Assembly (NCBI GenBank): GCA_039090855.1
Contig: CM077034.1
Location: forward strand, 14,863,219-14,927,218
Direction of reading: 5' to 3'
DNA length: 64,000 nt
Origin: Macrothele yani
Lineage: Eukaryota; Arthropoda; Arachnida; Araneae; Macrothelidae
Shown here: positions 31,718 through 45,000 of the stretch, one piece after another
How the letters are laid out: each line of letters begins with the position of its first letter
Position numbering within the stretch: position 1 is the stretch's first letter
The notes under the pieces: generated by a model
Seen by the model: the letters and a program-made list of their open reading frames with translations, nothing else
Database searches by the model: none
What the model was told of the DNA's origin: nothing
Made by a program: the position numbers and the translations under genes

Positions 31718-32929
31718 CACTGAGTGGACACTTTATTATGACCACCTGACAGTTTTAAGCAAATGAGCTATGGCTGCACGCTGTTGCCACCAGAGGGTGA
31801 GGCTAGTATAAAAGGGAAAGCTTAGTGCTTGCGACAGTAGTGGAAGTGATTTTTGGGTGATGAGATGGGTAAAAAATGCGATTTGACGGACTTTCAACGT
31901 GGGATGAATTGTAGGAGCTCGGAGCCATGGAGTGAGTATCACAGAAACCGCCGCATTCGTGAAATGTTCCAGAGCAGCTGTTGTTAAAGTGTTTAAAGAC
32001 TGGACTGTCAGCCAAAAAACTGGGTCTCTACGTGCAACGTGTGATCATCATCGACTAGTAGTGACTGCTCGGGTGGAACGGAGAGTGTCCAGACTGGTAA
32101 CAGACAACAGAAGGGCAACAGTGCAGCAAATTACACACCATCTTAATCAAGGATCCCCTCAAATGATCTCTGCACGCACTGTTCACCGTACACTGCATCG
32201 GATGGGATATGGCAGCCGAAGGCCTGTTCTAACACCTTTGCTGTCTGCAGTTAACAAGAGAAAACGTCTCTAGTTCGCACAAGGATTGGACACTCGATAA
32301 TTGGAAACAAAGTATGTGGTCCGATGAATCACGTTTTCAGTTGCACCATGCCGATGGCCGAGTGAGAATTTGGCAGAAACAGCACGAAAGCATGGACCCC
32401 AAATGCATTTCTACAACCCTTCAATCTGGTGGAGGCAACGTTATGGCTTGAGGAATGTTTTCCTGGCATGCTTTGGGCCCTTTAATTCGTGTGTGACTGG
32501 CACATCATATCTAAACATCGTTGCGGACCAAGTGCATCCTGTCATGTGGATGGTTTATCCCAATGGCGATGGCTACTTTCAACAAGATAATGCGTCCTGC
32601 CATAGTGCTCGTATTGTACAGGATTGGTTTCAGGAATATGTTGGCGAGTTTACTTTGCTTAGGTAGCCCTCACAATCTGCAGATCTCAACCCCATTGAGA
32701 ATTTGTGGGATAAAGTTGAACGAGTCATCAGATACCTGGATCCACAACCCTGCAATCTCACACTCCTGGAAAGTGCTATTCATCAAGCCTGGTCTCAGAT
32801 TCCATAAACCACTTATCAACATATCGTGGAGTCCATGCCACGAAGAATTGACTTAGTATTAAAGGCAAAAAGTGGCCCAAAGAAGTACTGAGGGGGGGGG
32901 GAGGGTCATAATAAAGTGGCCACTCAGTG
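31718..32929 (+). mobile_element. Tc1-like transposon C
   Basis: Inverted ends CACTGAGTGGACACTTTATT and, inverted, CACTGAGTGGCCACTTTATT continue to TATGACC. They are flanked by TA at 31716-31717 and 32930-32931. Length 1212 bases. Confidence 0.95.
31865..32891 (+). pseudogene. Tc1-like transposase C (multiple lesions)
   Basis: The ATG at 31865 opens with KKCDLTDFQRGM and shifts frame within 20 codons. It continues as SITETAAFVKCSRAAVVKVF (HTH), SARTVHRTLHRMGYGSRRP (second HTH), shifts again near 32275, and is read as YFQQDNASCHSA and ADLNPIENLWD, with an in-frame TAG between them at 32664-32666. The spacing from the second D to E is 36 residues counting the stop, longer than the usual 34. 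The first catalytic block is damaged: around 32320 the DNA still reads as WSDES in one frame. The element cannot make protein. Confidence 0.9.
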
Positions 32930-32984
32930 TATAATTACAGCTATAATCCAAAGGGCGAGATCCAAGGTGAAACATTTGCATAAC

Positions 32985-33125
32985 TTCGGTAGGGCTGTCA
33001 CGCTCGGCTGGATATCGGGGGATTCAGGGTTCGATTCCTCAACGATGGCCGAATAACAATTTTTCCAGTTGCTGTACGTTGCTTAATGTGGAAAGAGCGA
33101 TGGATATATTTATTCATGGATCCAC
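32985..33125 (+). mobile_element. tRNA-derived SINE, family 1, copy d
   Basis: B box GGGTTCGATTCC at 33027, then GGCCGAATAACAATTTTTCC, GTTGCTGTACGTTGC and GTGGAAAGAGCGATGG. It is the clearest copy of the family body. Confidence 0.8.
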
Positions 33126-33158
33126 CGTGTTGTTAAGATCCGCAGTACAGCTGCAAAC

Positions 33159-33918
33159 GGCCGCCCCGGTGGCGCAGTGGTCTAAGGCGCTGGCCTCTGA
33201 TCATTCGTCCGTAAGGGGTCCGGGTTCGAATCCCCGTGAGGCATGGATGTTGTGTTTGTCTTACGGCACTGGCTCTCTCCCTTCCCTGGAAGCAGTGACC
33301 CTAAATTAGGGACGGGTGACTGCTTATAGCCCATTGAGTTGCTCACGGTGGTCGTTAAACCTCCAATCAATGAATGAATGGATGTTGTGTTTGTCTTACG
33401 GCACTGGCTCTCTCCCTTCCCTGGAAGCAGTGACCCTAAATTAGGGACGGGCGACTGCTTATAGCCCATTGAGTTGCTCACGGTGGTCGTTAAACCTCCA
33501 ATCAATCAATGAATGGATGTTGTGTTTGTCTTACGGCACTGGCTCACTCCCTTCCCTGGAAGCAGTGACCCTAAATTAGGGACGGGCGACTGCTTATAGC
33601 CCATTGAGTTGCTCACGGTGGTCGTTAAACCTCCAATCAATCAATGAATGGATGTTGTGTTTGTCTTACGGCACTGGCTCTCTCCCTTCCCTGGAACCAG
33701 TGACCCTAAATTAGGGACGGGCGACTGCTTATAGCCCATTGAGTTGCTCACGGTGGTCGTTAAACCTCCAATCAATCAATGAATGGATGTTGTGTTTGTC
33801 TTACGGCACTGGCTCTCTCCCTTCCCTGGAACCAGTGACCCTAAATTAGGGACGGGCGACTGCTTATAGCCCATTGAGTTGCTCACGGTGGTCGTTAAAA
33901 ATCCAATAATAAAAAAAA
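33159..33918 (+). mobile_element. SINE family 2, copy 3, with 5-fold expanded body
   Basis: The head is the best preserved in the window: GTGGCGCAGTGGTCTAAG as A box region and CCGGGTTCGAATCCCCG as B box. The body then repeats five times with a 135-base period (ATGGATGTTGTG at 33243, 33378, 33513, 33648 and 33783), each unit ending in CCAATCAATCAATGA. Only the last unit ends in an A-rich tail (33903-33926). The head is not repeated. A normal copy has one body. Confidence 0.95.
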
Positions 33919-33926
33919 AAAAAAAC

Positions 33927-34253
33927 AGCTCTTTTTAATTGTATAGCTAAATGAAACATTGAAATCCACATTGTGATTTGAAAATTGGGTATAAAAAAAT
34001 AAAAGGCGTCAACCAGAGAATAAATCCTTAATTTATGCGCATTAGATTCATGAAGTTTCATTACTAGTTTTACTAAGAGGTTGAAATGAGGATGCTTTCA
34101 GCATATGACAGGTGATCTTCTAGTTGTCTCCATTTACAACAGACCACGTGAAGATGGGGAAAGCCGATTGCCCACTTCCCAGATCATGCCTTCTGACAAG
34201 GTCCTCCTTGAGGTGACACTCAACATTTCTTAAAATTGGGTGACATCTCAGTT
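33927..34253. other. Spacer, nothing recognised
   Basis: No ORF or repeat recognised. Confidence 0.5.
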
Positions 34254-34476
34254 TGCCGCCCGGTGGCGCAGTGGTCTAAGCGATGGCTTCTGATCATTCG
34301 GCCGAGATGGGTCCGGGTTCGAATCCTGATGAGGCATGAATATTGTGTTTGTCTTATGGCACTGGCTGTTTCCCTTCCCTGGAATCAGTGGACCTAAATT
34401 AGTGATGGGCGACTGCTTATATAGCCCATTGAGTTGCTCACGGAGGTCATTAAACCTCAAATAATAAAAAAAATTA
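34254..34476 (+). mobile_element. SINE family 2, copy 4
   Basis: Head GGTGGCGCAGTGGTCTAAGC, B box CCGGGTTCGAATCCTG, single body ending GTCATTAAACCTC and an AATAAAAAAA tail. Confidence 0.92.
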
Positions 34477-34917
34477 AATTAAAGAAAAAGACCTCTCGGT
34501 TTCTTTTGGAGGACCCAGTCCAATGCACAGGGGTCTCAAACACAAGTCTAGCAGGACAAACGTAATTTTGGTCACTCTTGAAAAATAAAAAATAGTTCAG
34601 TAATATTGTAAACATATTGCCCTGTCATGATTCATGTCTCTGTAAGATTATTTAGTGGCTGGCTGCAAGTTAGTATGAACAAGTGGGAGCTTTTATTCCT
34701 ACTAAATATTTTAGTTAGAGGTATGTGTAGTTTTTTGGTGTGATAATTATACATATACTGAGAACTGTGTGTCCATGATATTAACTATAATTTTTTATTG
34801 AGAAAATATTAAGCTGTTAATTTTTTCGAAAAGTTCAAACGGACTTGAAAAAAATTTGTCCGAACGTATCCATAAAAAAAAACAAAAAAAACCACAACAT
34901 GTGCCGCTTACTCCTTT
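34477..34917. other. AT-rich spacer
   Basis: No ORF or repeat recognised. Confidence 0.5.
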
Positions 34918-36085
34918 TTTACGCTTTCCCACCTTAAGTTGAAGAAGCGTATATGCTCCAGCTTTCTCCGTCTGTCCGCACGATAACTCTCGTAAAAATG
35001 GTTCGATTTCGATGAAATTTTAGTTTGTGGTAGGGGACCACCTGGGGACGAACCCTATTGAAAATGGACGAAAAGGGGGCCAAAGGTCAGGACATAAGAT
35101 CTGGATCCATTCCATCGCCCTTATCCCATACTATTAAAGGAACAATTCTTTTATGTATGTAAATATTATTTTGAAAACGGCTCGAAGGATTTTGATGAAA
35201 GTCGTTAACCTACCATTTTCTGGTACTAGAAATCGATTTAGCTTGATCTCAACTTTAGGAAAATTCGTTTAGTGGGTTAAATAACCACCCCAAATTACCA
35301 CGTTTTTAGTGCCATGGCGTCGTCCCATTAATGTTATCCATGCTTAGAAATCTTATGACGTCACACTCTCGCGATTGAGATGTTGGGACGCAGTCACGCC
35401 ATCTGCCTCATTATGTCATGCGTTGTATGTGGATCCTATTAAAGTTTTATGACGTCACACTCTTGCGAGTAGATGGTCGCGATTCCCATCTGCCTCATTA
35501 CGTCACACGTTGTGTGTGTATGTCTGTCCGCACGATAACTTGCTTAAAAATCGTTCGATTTCGAGGAAATTTTAGTATGTGGTAGGGGAACACCTGGGAA
35601 GGAACCCTATTGAAAGTGAATGAAATGGGGTCAAAGTTCAGGACATAGGAGCAGGATCCATTCCACTGCTCTTGTGCGTCATAGCTAACGTAAAAAAGGT
35701 TGGATTTCAATGAAATTTTAGTATATGGTAGGGGACCACCTGGGGACAAACCCTATTGAAAATGGGCAAAATGGGGTCAAAGGCCAGGACATAGGAGCGG
35801 AATCACTTCCATCGCCATTATGCGTCATAACTTACGTAAAAATGCTTCGATTTGGATGAAATGTTAGTACGCTGTAGGGGCCAGTCTGGGGACGAATCCT
35901 ATTGAAAATGGGCGAAATGGGGTCAAAGGTTAGGACACAAAAGCGGGATCTATTCCGCAGCCCTTATGCCTCATAACTTACGTAAAAATGCCTCGATTGC
36001 GACAAAACTTATCATGTTATTTTGGAGGTATACTGAACCGGTTCTGTTGAATATCATCAAAATGGGATCAAAGGTCAGGGCACAG
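34918..36085 (-). repeat. Inverted copy of the 146-bp/hairpin repeat family
   Basis: Read on the minus strand it matches 17305-18206. The terminal ACGCTTTCCCACC region and the CCGTCTGTCCGC motif come first on the plus strand. The CTAAATCGATTTCTAG block is at about 35225 and AATCTTATGACGTCACACTC at about 35350. Beyond that, extra copies of the ~146-base unit follow (GGTAGGGGA at 35030, 35582 and 35730), so the internal organisation is rearranged. Confidence 0.8.
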
Positions 36086-39000
36086 GACCAATATTTATTA
36101 GACCAGATGAATGAAGTTGTATATTTAGGAAGATTGTGTGACAGAGAAAACAAATTAATGGTGAAATTAGTAAGTTAATGAATTCATCTCTGAAAGTCAT
36201 ACCTGTCTTAGGAGGATTTCACAGGAATTTTGGGTTCTCAAAACAGTCTTCAATGGTTGTGTGTGAAAGTTTAATTGTTCCTACTCTGATGCATTGCAGT
36301 GAAACCTGGGTTTTGCTGAAGTGACATAATAAGAGTAATTTATGCTCTGGAGAGATGTGTTACTTATGTGGGATTTGTGGCAAGACAAGTTCTGACCATG
36401 TGAGTAATGAAGATGTGCTGTAGATGTGTAGTGTAATGTGAAGTAAAATGTTTTTAGTAAGGTGGAGACAAATATTCTGAGGTGGTTTGGCGATGTTGAA
36501 AGAATGAGTGGTGAGATGTTTACTAAGAGAATTTATTCAGCCCAGGTGGCAGGAAAGAAAAGTAAAATGTTGTTAGTAAGGTGGAGACAAATATTCTGAG
36601 GTGGTTTGGCCATGTTGAAAGAATGAGTGGTGAGATGCTTACTAAGATAATTTATTCAGCCCAAGTGGCAGGAAAGAAAGGTAAAATGTTGTTAGTAAGG
36701 TGGAGACAAATATTCTGAGGTGGTTTGGCCATGTTGAAAGAATGAGTGGTGAGATGCTTACTGAGAGAATTTATTCAGCCCAAGTGGCAGGAAAGAAAGA
36801 TAAAAGGTGTTAGTAAGGTGGAGACAAATATTCTGAGGTGGTTTGGCCATGTTGAAAGAATGAGTGGTGAGATGCTTACTAAGATAATTTATTCAGCCCA
36901 AGTGGCAGGAAAGAAAGGTAAAATGTTGTTAGTAAGGTGGAGACAAATATTCTGAGGTGGTTTGGCCATGTTGAAAGAATGAGTGGTGAGATGCTTACTA
37001 AGATAATTTATTCAGCCCAAGTGGCAGGAAAGAAAGGTAAAATGTTGTTAGTAAGGTGGAGACAAATATTCTGAGGTGGTTTGGCCATGTTGAAAGAATG
37101 AGTGGTGAGATGCTTACTAAGATAATTTATTCAGCCCAAGTGGCAGGAAAGAAAGGTAAAATGTTGTTAGTAAGGTGGAGACAAATATTCTGAGGTGGTT
37201 TGGCCATGTTGAAAGAATGAGTGGTGAGATGCTTACTAAGAGAATTTATTCAGCCCAAGTGGCAGGAAAGAAAGGTAAAATGTTGCTAGTAAGGTGGAGA
37301 CAAATATTCTGAGGTGGTTTGGCCATGTTGAAAGAATGAGTGGTGAGATGCTTACTGAGAGAATTTATTCAGCCCAAGAGGCAGGAAAGAAAGGTAAAAG
37401 GTTGTTAGTAAGGTGGAGACAAATATTCTGAGGTGGTTTGGCCATGTTGAAAGAATGAGTGGTGAGATGCTTACTAAGATAATTTATTCAGCCCAAGTGG
37501 CAGGAAAGAAAGGTAAAATGTTGTTAGTAAGGTGGAGACAAATATTCTGAGGTGGTTTGGCCATGTTGAAAGAATGAGTGGTGAGATGCTTACTAAGATA
37601 ATTTATTCAGCCCAAGTGGTAGGAAAGAAGGGTAAAATGTTAGTAAGGAGGAGACAAATATTCTGAGGTGGTTTGGCCATGTTGAAAGAATGAGTGGTGA
37701 GATGCTTACTAAGATAATTTATTCAGCCCAAGTGGCAGGAAAGAAAGGTAAAATGTTGTTAGTAAGGTGGAGACAAATATTCTGAGGTGGTTTGGCCATG
37801 TTGAAAGAATGAGTGGTGAGATGCTTACTAAGATAATTTATTCAGCCCAAGTGGCAGGAAAGAAAGGTAAAATGTTGTTAGTAAGGTGGAGACAAATATT
37901 CTGAGGTGGTTTGGCCATGTTGAAAGAATGAGTGGTGAGATGCTTACTAAGATAATTTATTCAGCCCAAGTGGCAGGAAAGAAAGGGTAAAATGTTGTTA
38001 GTAAGGTGGAGACAAATATTCTGAGGTGGTTTGGCCATGTTGAAAGAATGAGTGGTGAGATGCTTACTGAGAGAATTTATTCAGCCCAAGTGGCAGGAAA
38101 GAAAGGTAAAATGTTGTTAGTAAGGTGGAGACAAATATTCTGAGGTGGTTTGGCCATGTTGAAAGAATGAGTGGTGAGATGCTTACTGAGAGAATTTATT
38201 CAGCCCAAGTGGCAGGAAAGAAAGGTAAAATGTTGTTAGTAAGGTGGAGACAAATATTCTGAGGTGGTTTGGCCATGTTGAAAGAATGAGTGGTGAGATG
38301 CTTACTGAGATAATTTATTCAGCCCAAGTGGCAGGAAAGAAAGGTAAAATGTTGTTAGTAAGGTGGAGACAAATATTCTGAGGTGGTTTGGCCATGTTGA
38401 AAGAATGAGTGGTGAGATGCTTACTAAGATAATTTATTCAGCCCAAGTGGCAGGAAAGAAAGGTAAAATGTTGTTAGTAAGGTGGAGACAAATATTCTGA
38501 GGTGGTTTGGCCATGTTGAAAGAATGAGTGGTGAGATGCTTACTAAGATAATTTATTCAGCCCAAGTGGCAGGAAAGAAAGGTAAAATGTTGTTAGTAAG
38601 GAGGAGACAAATATTCTGAGGTGGTTTGGCCATGTTGAAAGAATGAGTGGTGAGATGCTTACTAAGATAATTTATTCAGCCCAAGTGGCAGGAAAGAAAG
38701 GTAAAATGTTGTTAGTAAGGTGGAGACAAATATTCTGAGGTGGTTTGGCCATGTTGAAAGAATGAGTGGTGAGATGCTTACTGAGAGAATTTATTCAGCC
38801 CAAGTGGCAGGAAAGAAAGGTAAAATGTTGCTAGTAAGGTGGAGACAAATATTCTGAGGTGGTTTGGCCATGTTGAAAGAATGAGTGGTGAGATGCTTAC
38901 TGAGAGATAATTTATTCAGCCCAAGAGGCATGAAAGAAAGATAAAAGGTGTTAGTAAGGTGGAGACAAATATTCTGAGGTGGTTTGGCCATGTTGAAAGA

Positions 39001-42000
39001 ATGAGTGGTGAGATGCTTACTAAGATAATTTATTCAGCCCAAGTGGTAGGAAAGAAGGGTAAAATGTTAGTAAGGAGGAGACAAATATTCTGAGGTGGTT
39101 TGGCCATGTTGAAAGAATGAGTGGTGAGATGCTTACTAAGATAATTTATTCAGCCCAAGTGGCAGGAAAGAAAGGTAAAATGTTGTTAGTAAGGTGGAGA
39201 CAAATATTCTGAGGTGGTTTGGCCATGTTGAAAGAATGAGTGGTGAGATGCTTACTAAGATAATTTATTCAGCCCAAGTGGCAGGAAAGAAAGGTAAAAT
39301 GTTGTTAGTAAGGTGGAGACAAATATTCTGAGGTGGTTTGGCCATGTTGAAAGAATGAGTGGTGAGATGCTTACTAAGATAATTTATTCAGCCCAAGTGG
39401 CAGGAAAGAAAGGTAAAATGTTGCTAGTAAGGTGGAGACAAATATTCTGAGGTGGTTTGGCCATGTTGAAAGAATGAGTGGTGAGATGCTTACTAAGATA
39501 ATTTATTCAGCCCAAGTGGCAGGAAAGAAAGGTAAAATGTTGTTAGTAAGGTGGAGACAAATATTCTGAGGTGGTTTGGCCATGTTGAAAGAATGAGTGG
39601 TGAGATGCTTACTGAGAGAATTTATTCAGCCCAAGTGGCAGGAAAGAAAGGTAAAATGTTGCTAGTAAGGTGGAGACAAATATTCTGAGGTGGTTTGGCC
39701 ATGTTGAAAGAATGAGTGGTGAGATGCTTACTAAGATAATTTATTCAGCCCAAGTGGCAGGAAAGAAAGGTAAAATGTTGTTAGTAAGGTGGAGACAAAT
39801 ATTCTGAGGTGGTTTGGCCATGTTGAAAGAATGAGTGGTGAGATGCTTACTGAGAGAATTTATTCAGCCCAAGTGGCAGGAAAGAAAGATAAAAGGTGTT
39901 AGTAAGGTGGAGACAAATATTCTGAGGTGGTTTGGCCATGTTGAAAGAATGAGTGGTGAGATGCTTACTAAGATAATTTATTCAGCCCAAGTGGCAGGAA
40001 AGAAAGGTAAAATGTTGTTAGTAAGGTGGAGACAAATATTCTGAGGTGGTTTGGCCATGTTGAAAGAATGAGTGGTGAGATGCTTACTAAGATAATTTAT
40101 TCAGCCCAAGTGGCAGGAAAGAAAGGTAAAATGTTGTTAGTAAGGTGGAGACAAATATTCTGAGGTGGTTTGGCCATGTTGAAAGAATGAGTGGTGAGAT
40201 GCTTACTAAGATAATTTATTCAGCCCAAGTGGCAGGAAAGAAAGGTAAAATGTTGTTAGTAAGGTGGAGACAAATATTCTGAGGTGGTTTGGCCATGTTG
40301 AAAGAATGAGTGGTGAGATGCTTACTAAGATAATTTATTCAGCCCAAGTGGCAGGAAAGAAAGGTAAAATGTTGTTAGTAAGGTGGAGACAAATATTCTG
40401 AGGTGGTTTGGCCATGTTGAAAGAATGAGTGGTGAGATGCTTACTGAGAGAATTTATTCAGCCCAAGTGGCAGGAAAGAAAGGTAAAATGTTGTTAGTAA
40501 GGTGGAGACAAATATTCTGAGGTGGTTTGGCCATGTTGAAAGAATGAGTGGTGAGATGCTTACTAAGATAATTTATTCAGCCCAAGTGGCAGGAAAGAAA
40601 GGTAAAATGTTGTTAGTAAGGTGGAGACAAATATTCTGAGGTGGTTTGGCCATGTTGAAAGAATGAGTGGTGAGATGCTTACTGAGAGAATTTATTCAGC
40701 CCAAGAGGCATGAAAGAAAGATAAAAGGTGTTAGTAAGGTGGAGACAAATATTCTGAGGTGGTTTGGCCATGTTGAAAGAATGAGTGGTGAGATGCTTAC
40801 TAAGATAATTTATTCAGCCCAAGTGGTAGGAAAGAAGGGTAAAATGTTGTTAGTAAGGTGGAGACAAATATTCTGAGGTGGTTTGGCCATGTTGAAAGAA
40901 TGAGTGGTGAGATGCTTACTGAGAGAATTTATTCAGCCCAAGTGGCAGGAAAGAAAGGTAAAATGTTGCTAGTAAGGTGGAGACAAATATTCTGAGGTGG
41001 TTTGGCCATGTTGAAAGAATGAGTGGTGAGATGCTTACTGAGAGAATTTATTCAGCCCAAGAGGCATGAAAGAAAGATAAAAGGTGTTAGTAAGGTGGAG
41101 ACAAATATTCTGAGGTGGTTTGGCCATGTTGAAAGAATGAGTGGTGAGATGCTTACTAGGAAAATTTATTCAGCCCAAGTGGCAGGAAAGAAAGGTAAAA
41201 TGTTGTTAGTAAAGGTGGAGACAAATATTCTGAGGTGGTTTGGCCATGTTGAAAGAATGAGTGGTGAGATGCTTACTAAGAAAATTTATTCAGCCCAAGT
41301 GGCAGGAAAGAAAGGTAAAATGTTGTTAGTAAGGTGGAGACAAATATTCTGAGGTGGTTTGGCCATGTTGAAAGAATGAGTGGTGAGATGCTTACTGAGA
41401 GAATTTATTCAGCCCAAGTGGCAGGAAAGAAAGGTAAAATGTTGTTAGTAAGGTGGAGACAAATATTCTGAGGTGGTTTGGCCATGTTGAAAGAATGAGT
41501 GGTGAGATGCTTACTAAGATAATTTATTCAGCCCAAGTGGCAGGAAAGAAAGGTAAAATGTTGTTAGTAAGGTGGAGACAAATATTCTGAGGTGGTTTGG
41601 CCATGTTGAAAGAATGAGTGGTGAGATGCTTACTGAGAGAATTTATTCAGCCCAAGAGGCATGAAAGAAAGGTAAAATGTTGTTAGTAAGGTGGAGACAA
41701 ATATTCTGAGGTGGTTTGGCCATGTTGAAAGAATGAGTGGTGAGATGCTTACTAAGATAATTTATTCAGCCCAAGTGGCAGGAAAGAAAGGTAAAATGTT
41801 GTTAGTAAGGTGGAGACAAATATTCTGAGGTGGTTTGGCCATGTTGAAAGAATGAGTGGTGAGATGCTTACTGAGAGAATTTATTCAGCCCAAGAGGCAT
41901 GAAAGAAAGATAAAAGGTTGTTAGTAAGGTGGAGACAAATATTCTGAGGTGGTTTGGCCATGTTGAAAGAATGAGTGGTGAGATGCTTACTAAGATAATT

Positions 42001-45000
42001 TATTCAGCCCAAGTGGCAGGAAAGAAAGGTAAAATGTTGTTAGTAAGGTGGAGACAAATATTCTGAGGTGGTTTGGCCATGTTGAAAGAATGAGTGGTGA
42101 GATGCTTACTGAGAGAATTTATTCAGCCCAAGAGGCATGAAAGAAAGATAAAAGGTGTTAGTAAGGTGGAGACAAATATTCTGAGGTGGTTTGGCCATGT
42201 TGAAAGAATGAGTGGTGAGATGCTTACTAAGATAATTTATTCAGCCCAAGTGGCAGGAAAGAAAGGTAAAATGTTGTTAGTAAGGTGGAGACAAATATTC
42301 TGAGGTGGTTTGGCCATGTTGAAAGAATGAGTGGTGAGATGCTTACTGAGAGAATTTATTCAGCCCAAGAGGCATGAAAGAAAGATAAAAGGTGTTAGTA
42401 AGGTGGAGACAAATATTCTGAGGTGGTTTGGCCATGTTGAAAGAATGAGTGGTGAGATGCTTACTAAGATAATTTATTCAGCCCAAGTGGCAGGAAAGAA
42501 AGGTAAAATGTTGTTAGTAAGGTGGAGACAAATATTCTGAGGTGGTTTGGCCATGTTGAAAGAATGAGTGGTGAGATGCTTACTAAGATAATTTATTCAG
42601 CCCAAGTGGCAGGAAAGAAAGGTAAAATGTTGTTAGTAAGGTGGAGACAAATATTCTGAGGTGGTTTGGCCATGTTGAAAGAATGAGTGGTGAGATGCTT
42701 ACTAAGATAATTTATTCAGCCCAAGTGGTAGGAAAGAAGGGTAAAATGTTGTTAGTAAGGAGGAGACAAATATTCTGAGGTGGTTTGGCCATGTTGAAAG
42801 AATGAGTGGTGAGATGCTTACTAAGATAATTTATTCAGCCCAAGTGGCAGGAAAGAAAGGTAAAATGTTGTTAGTAAGGTGGAGACAAATATTCTGAGGT
42901 GGTTTGGCCATGTTGAAAGAATGAGTGGTGAGATGCTTACTGAGAGAATTTATTCAGCCCAAGTGGCAGGAAAGAAAGGTAAAATGTTGTTAGTAAAGGT
43001 GGAGACAAATATTCTGAGGTGGTTTGGCCATGTTGAAAGAATGAGTGGTGAGATGCTTACTGAGGAAAATTTATTCAGCCCAAGTGGCAGGAAAGAAAGG
43101 TAAAATGTTGTTAGTAAAGGTGGAGACAAATATTCTGAGGTGGTTTGGCCATGTTGAAAGAATGAGTGGTGAGATGCTTACTAAGATAATTTATTCAGCC
43201 CAAGTGGCAGGAAAGAAAGGTAAAATGTTGTTAGTAAGGTGGAGACAAATATTCTGAGGTGGTTTGGCCATGTTGAAAGAATGAGTGGTGAGATGCTTAC
43301 TGAGAGAATTTATTCAGCCCAAGTGGCAGGAAAGAAAGGTAAAATGTTGTTAGTAAGGTGGAGACAAATATTCTGAGGTGGTTTGGCCATGTTGAAAGAA
43401 TGAGTGGTGAGATGCTTACTAGGAAAATTTATTCAGCCCAAGTGGCAGGAAAGAAAGGTAAAATGTTGTTAGTAAGGTGGAGACAAATATTCTGAGGTGG
43501 TTTGGCCATGTTGAAAGAATGAGTGGTGAGATGCTTACTAAGATAATTTATTCAGCCCAAGTGGCAGGAAAGAAAGGTAAAATGTTGTTAGTAAGGTGGA
43601 GACAAATATTCTGAGGTGGTTTGGCCATGTTGAAAGAATGAGTGGTGAGATGCTTACTGAGAAAATTTATTCAGCCCAAGTGGCAGGAAAGAAAGGTAAA
43701 ATGTTGTTAGTAAGGTGGAGACAAATATTCTGAGGTGGTTTGGCCATGTTGAAAGAATGAGTGGTGAGATGCTTACTGAGAGAATTTATTCAGCCCAAGT
43801 GGCAGGAAAGAAAGGTAAAATGTTGCTAGTAAGGTGGAGACAAATATTCTGAGGTGGTTTGGCCATGTTGAAAGAATGAGTGGTGAGATGCTTACTGAGA
43901 GAATTTATTCAGCCCAAGAGGCATGAAAGAAAGATAAAAGGTGTTAGTAAGGTGGAGACAAATATTCTGAGGTGGTTTGGCCATGTTGAAAGAATGAGTG
44001 GTGCGATGCTTACTATGATAATTTATTCAGCCCAAGTGGTAGGAAAGAAGGGTAAAATGTTAGTAAGGAGGAGACAAATATTCTGAGGTGGTTTGGCCAT
44101 GTTGAAAGAATGAGTGGTGAGATGCTTACTAAGATAATTTATTCAGCCCAAGTGGCAGGAAAGAAAGGTAAAATGTTGTTAGTAAGGTGGAGACAAATAT
44201 TCTGAGGTGGTTTGGCCATGTTGAAAGAATGAGTGGTGAGATGCTTACTGAGAGAATTTATTCAGCCCAAGTGGCAGGAAAGAAAGGTAAAATGTTGCTA
44301 GTAAGGTGGAGACAAATATTCTGAGGTGGTTTGGCCATGTTGAAAGAATGAGTGGTGAGATGCTTACTGAGAGATAATTTATTCAGCCCAAGTGGCAGGA
44401 AAGAAAGGTAAAATGTTGCTAGTAAGGTGGAGACAAATATTCTGAGGTGGTTTGGCCATGTTGAAAGAATGAGTGGTGAGATGCTTACTGAGAGAATTTA
44501 TTCAGCCCAAGAGGCATGAAAGAAAGATAAAAGGTGTTAGTAAGGTGGAGACAAATATTCTGAGGTGGTTTGGCCATGTTGAAAGAATGAGTGGTGAGAT
44601 GCTTACTAAGATAATTTATTCAGCCCAAGTGGTAGGAAAGAAAGGTAAAAGGTGTTAGTAAGGAGGAGACAAATATTCTGAGGTGGTTTGGCCATGTTGA
44701 AAGAATGAGTGGTGAGATGCTTACTAAGATAATTTATTCAGCCCAAGTGGCAGGAAAGAAAGGTAAAATGTTGTTAGTAAGGTGGAGACAAATATTCTGA
44801 GGTGGTTTGGCCATGTTGAAAGAATGAGTGGTGAGATGCTTACTAAGATAATTTATTCAGCCCAAGTGGCAGGAAAGAAAGGTAAAATGTTGTTAGTAAG
44901 GTGGAGACAAATATTCTGAATTGGTTTGGCCATGTTGAAAGAATGAGTGGTGAGATGCTTACTAAGATAATTTATTCAGCCCAAGTGGCAGGAAAGAAAG

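Noticed and set aside
33159..33240. Functional tRNA-Leu/Ser gene
   Set aside because: Good A and B boxes are present, but the same head with the same downstream body recurs across the window, so it is a SINE head. Acceptor-stem pairing is poor.
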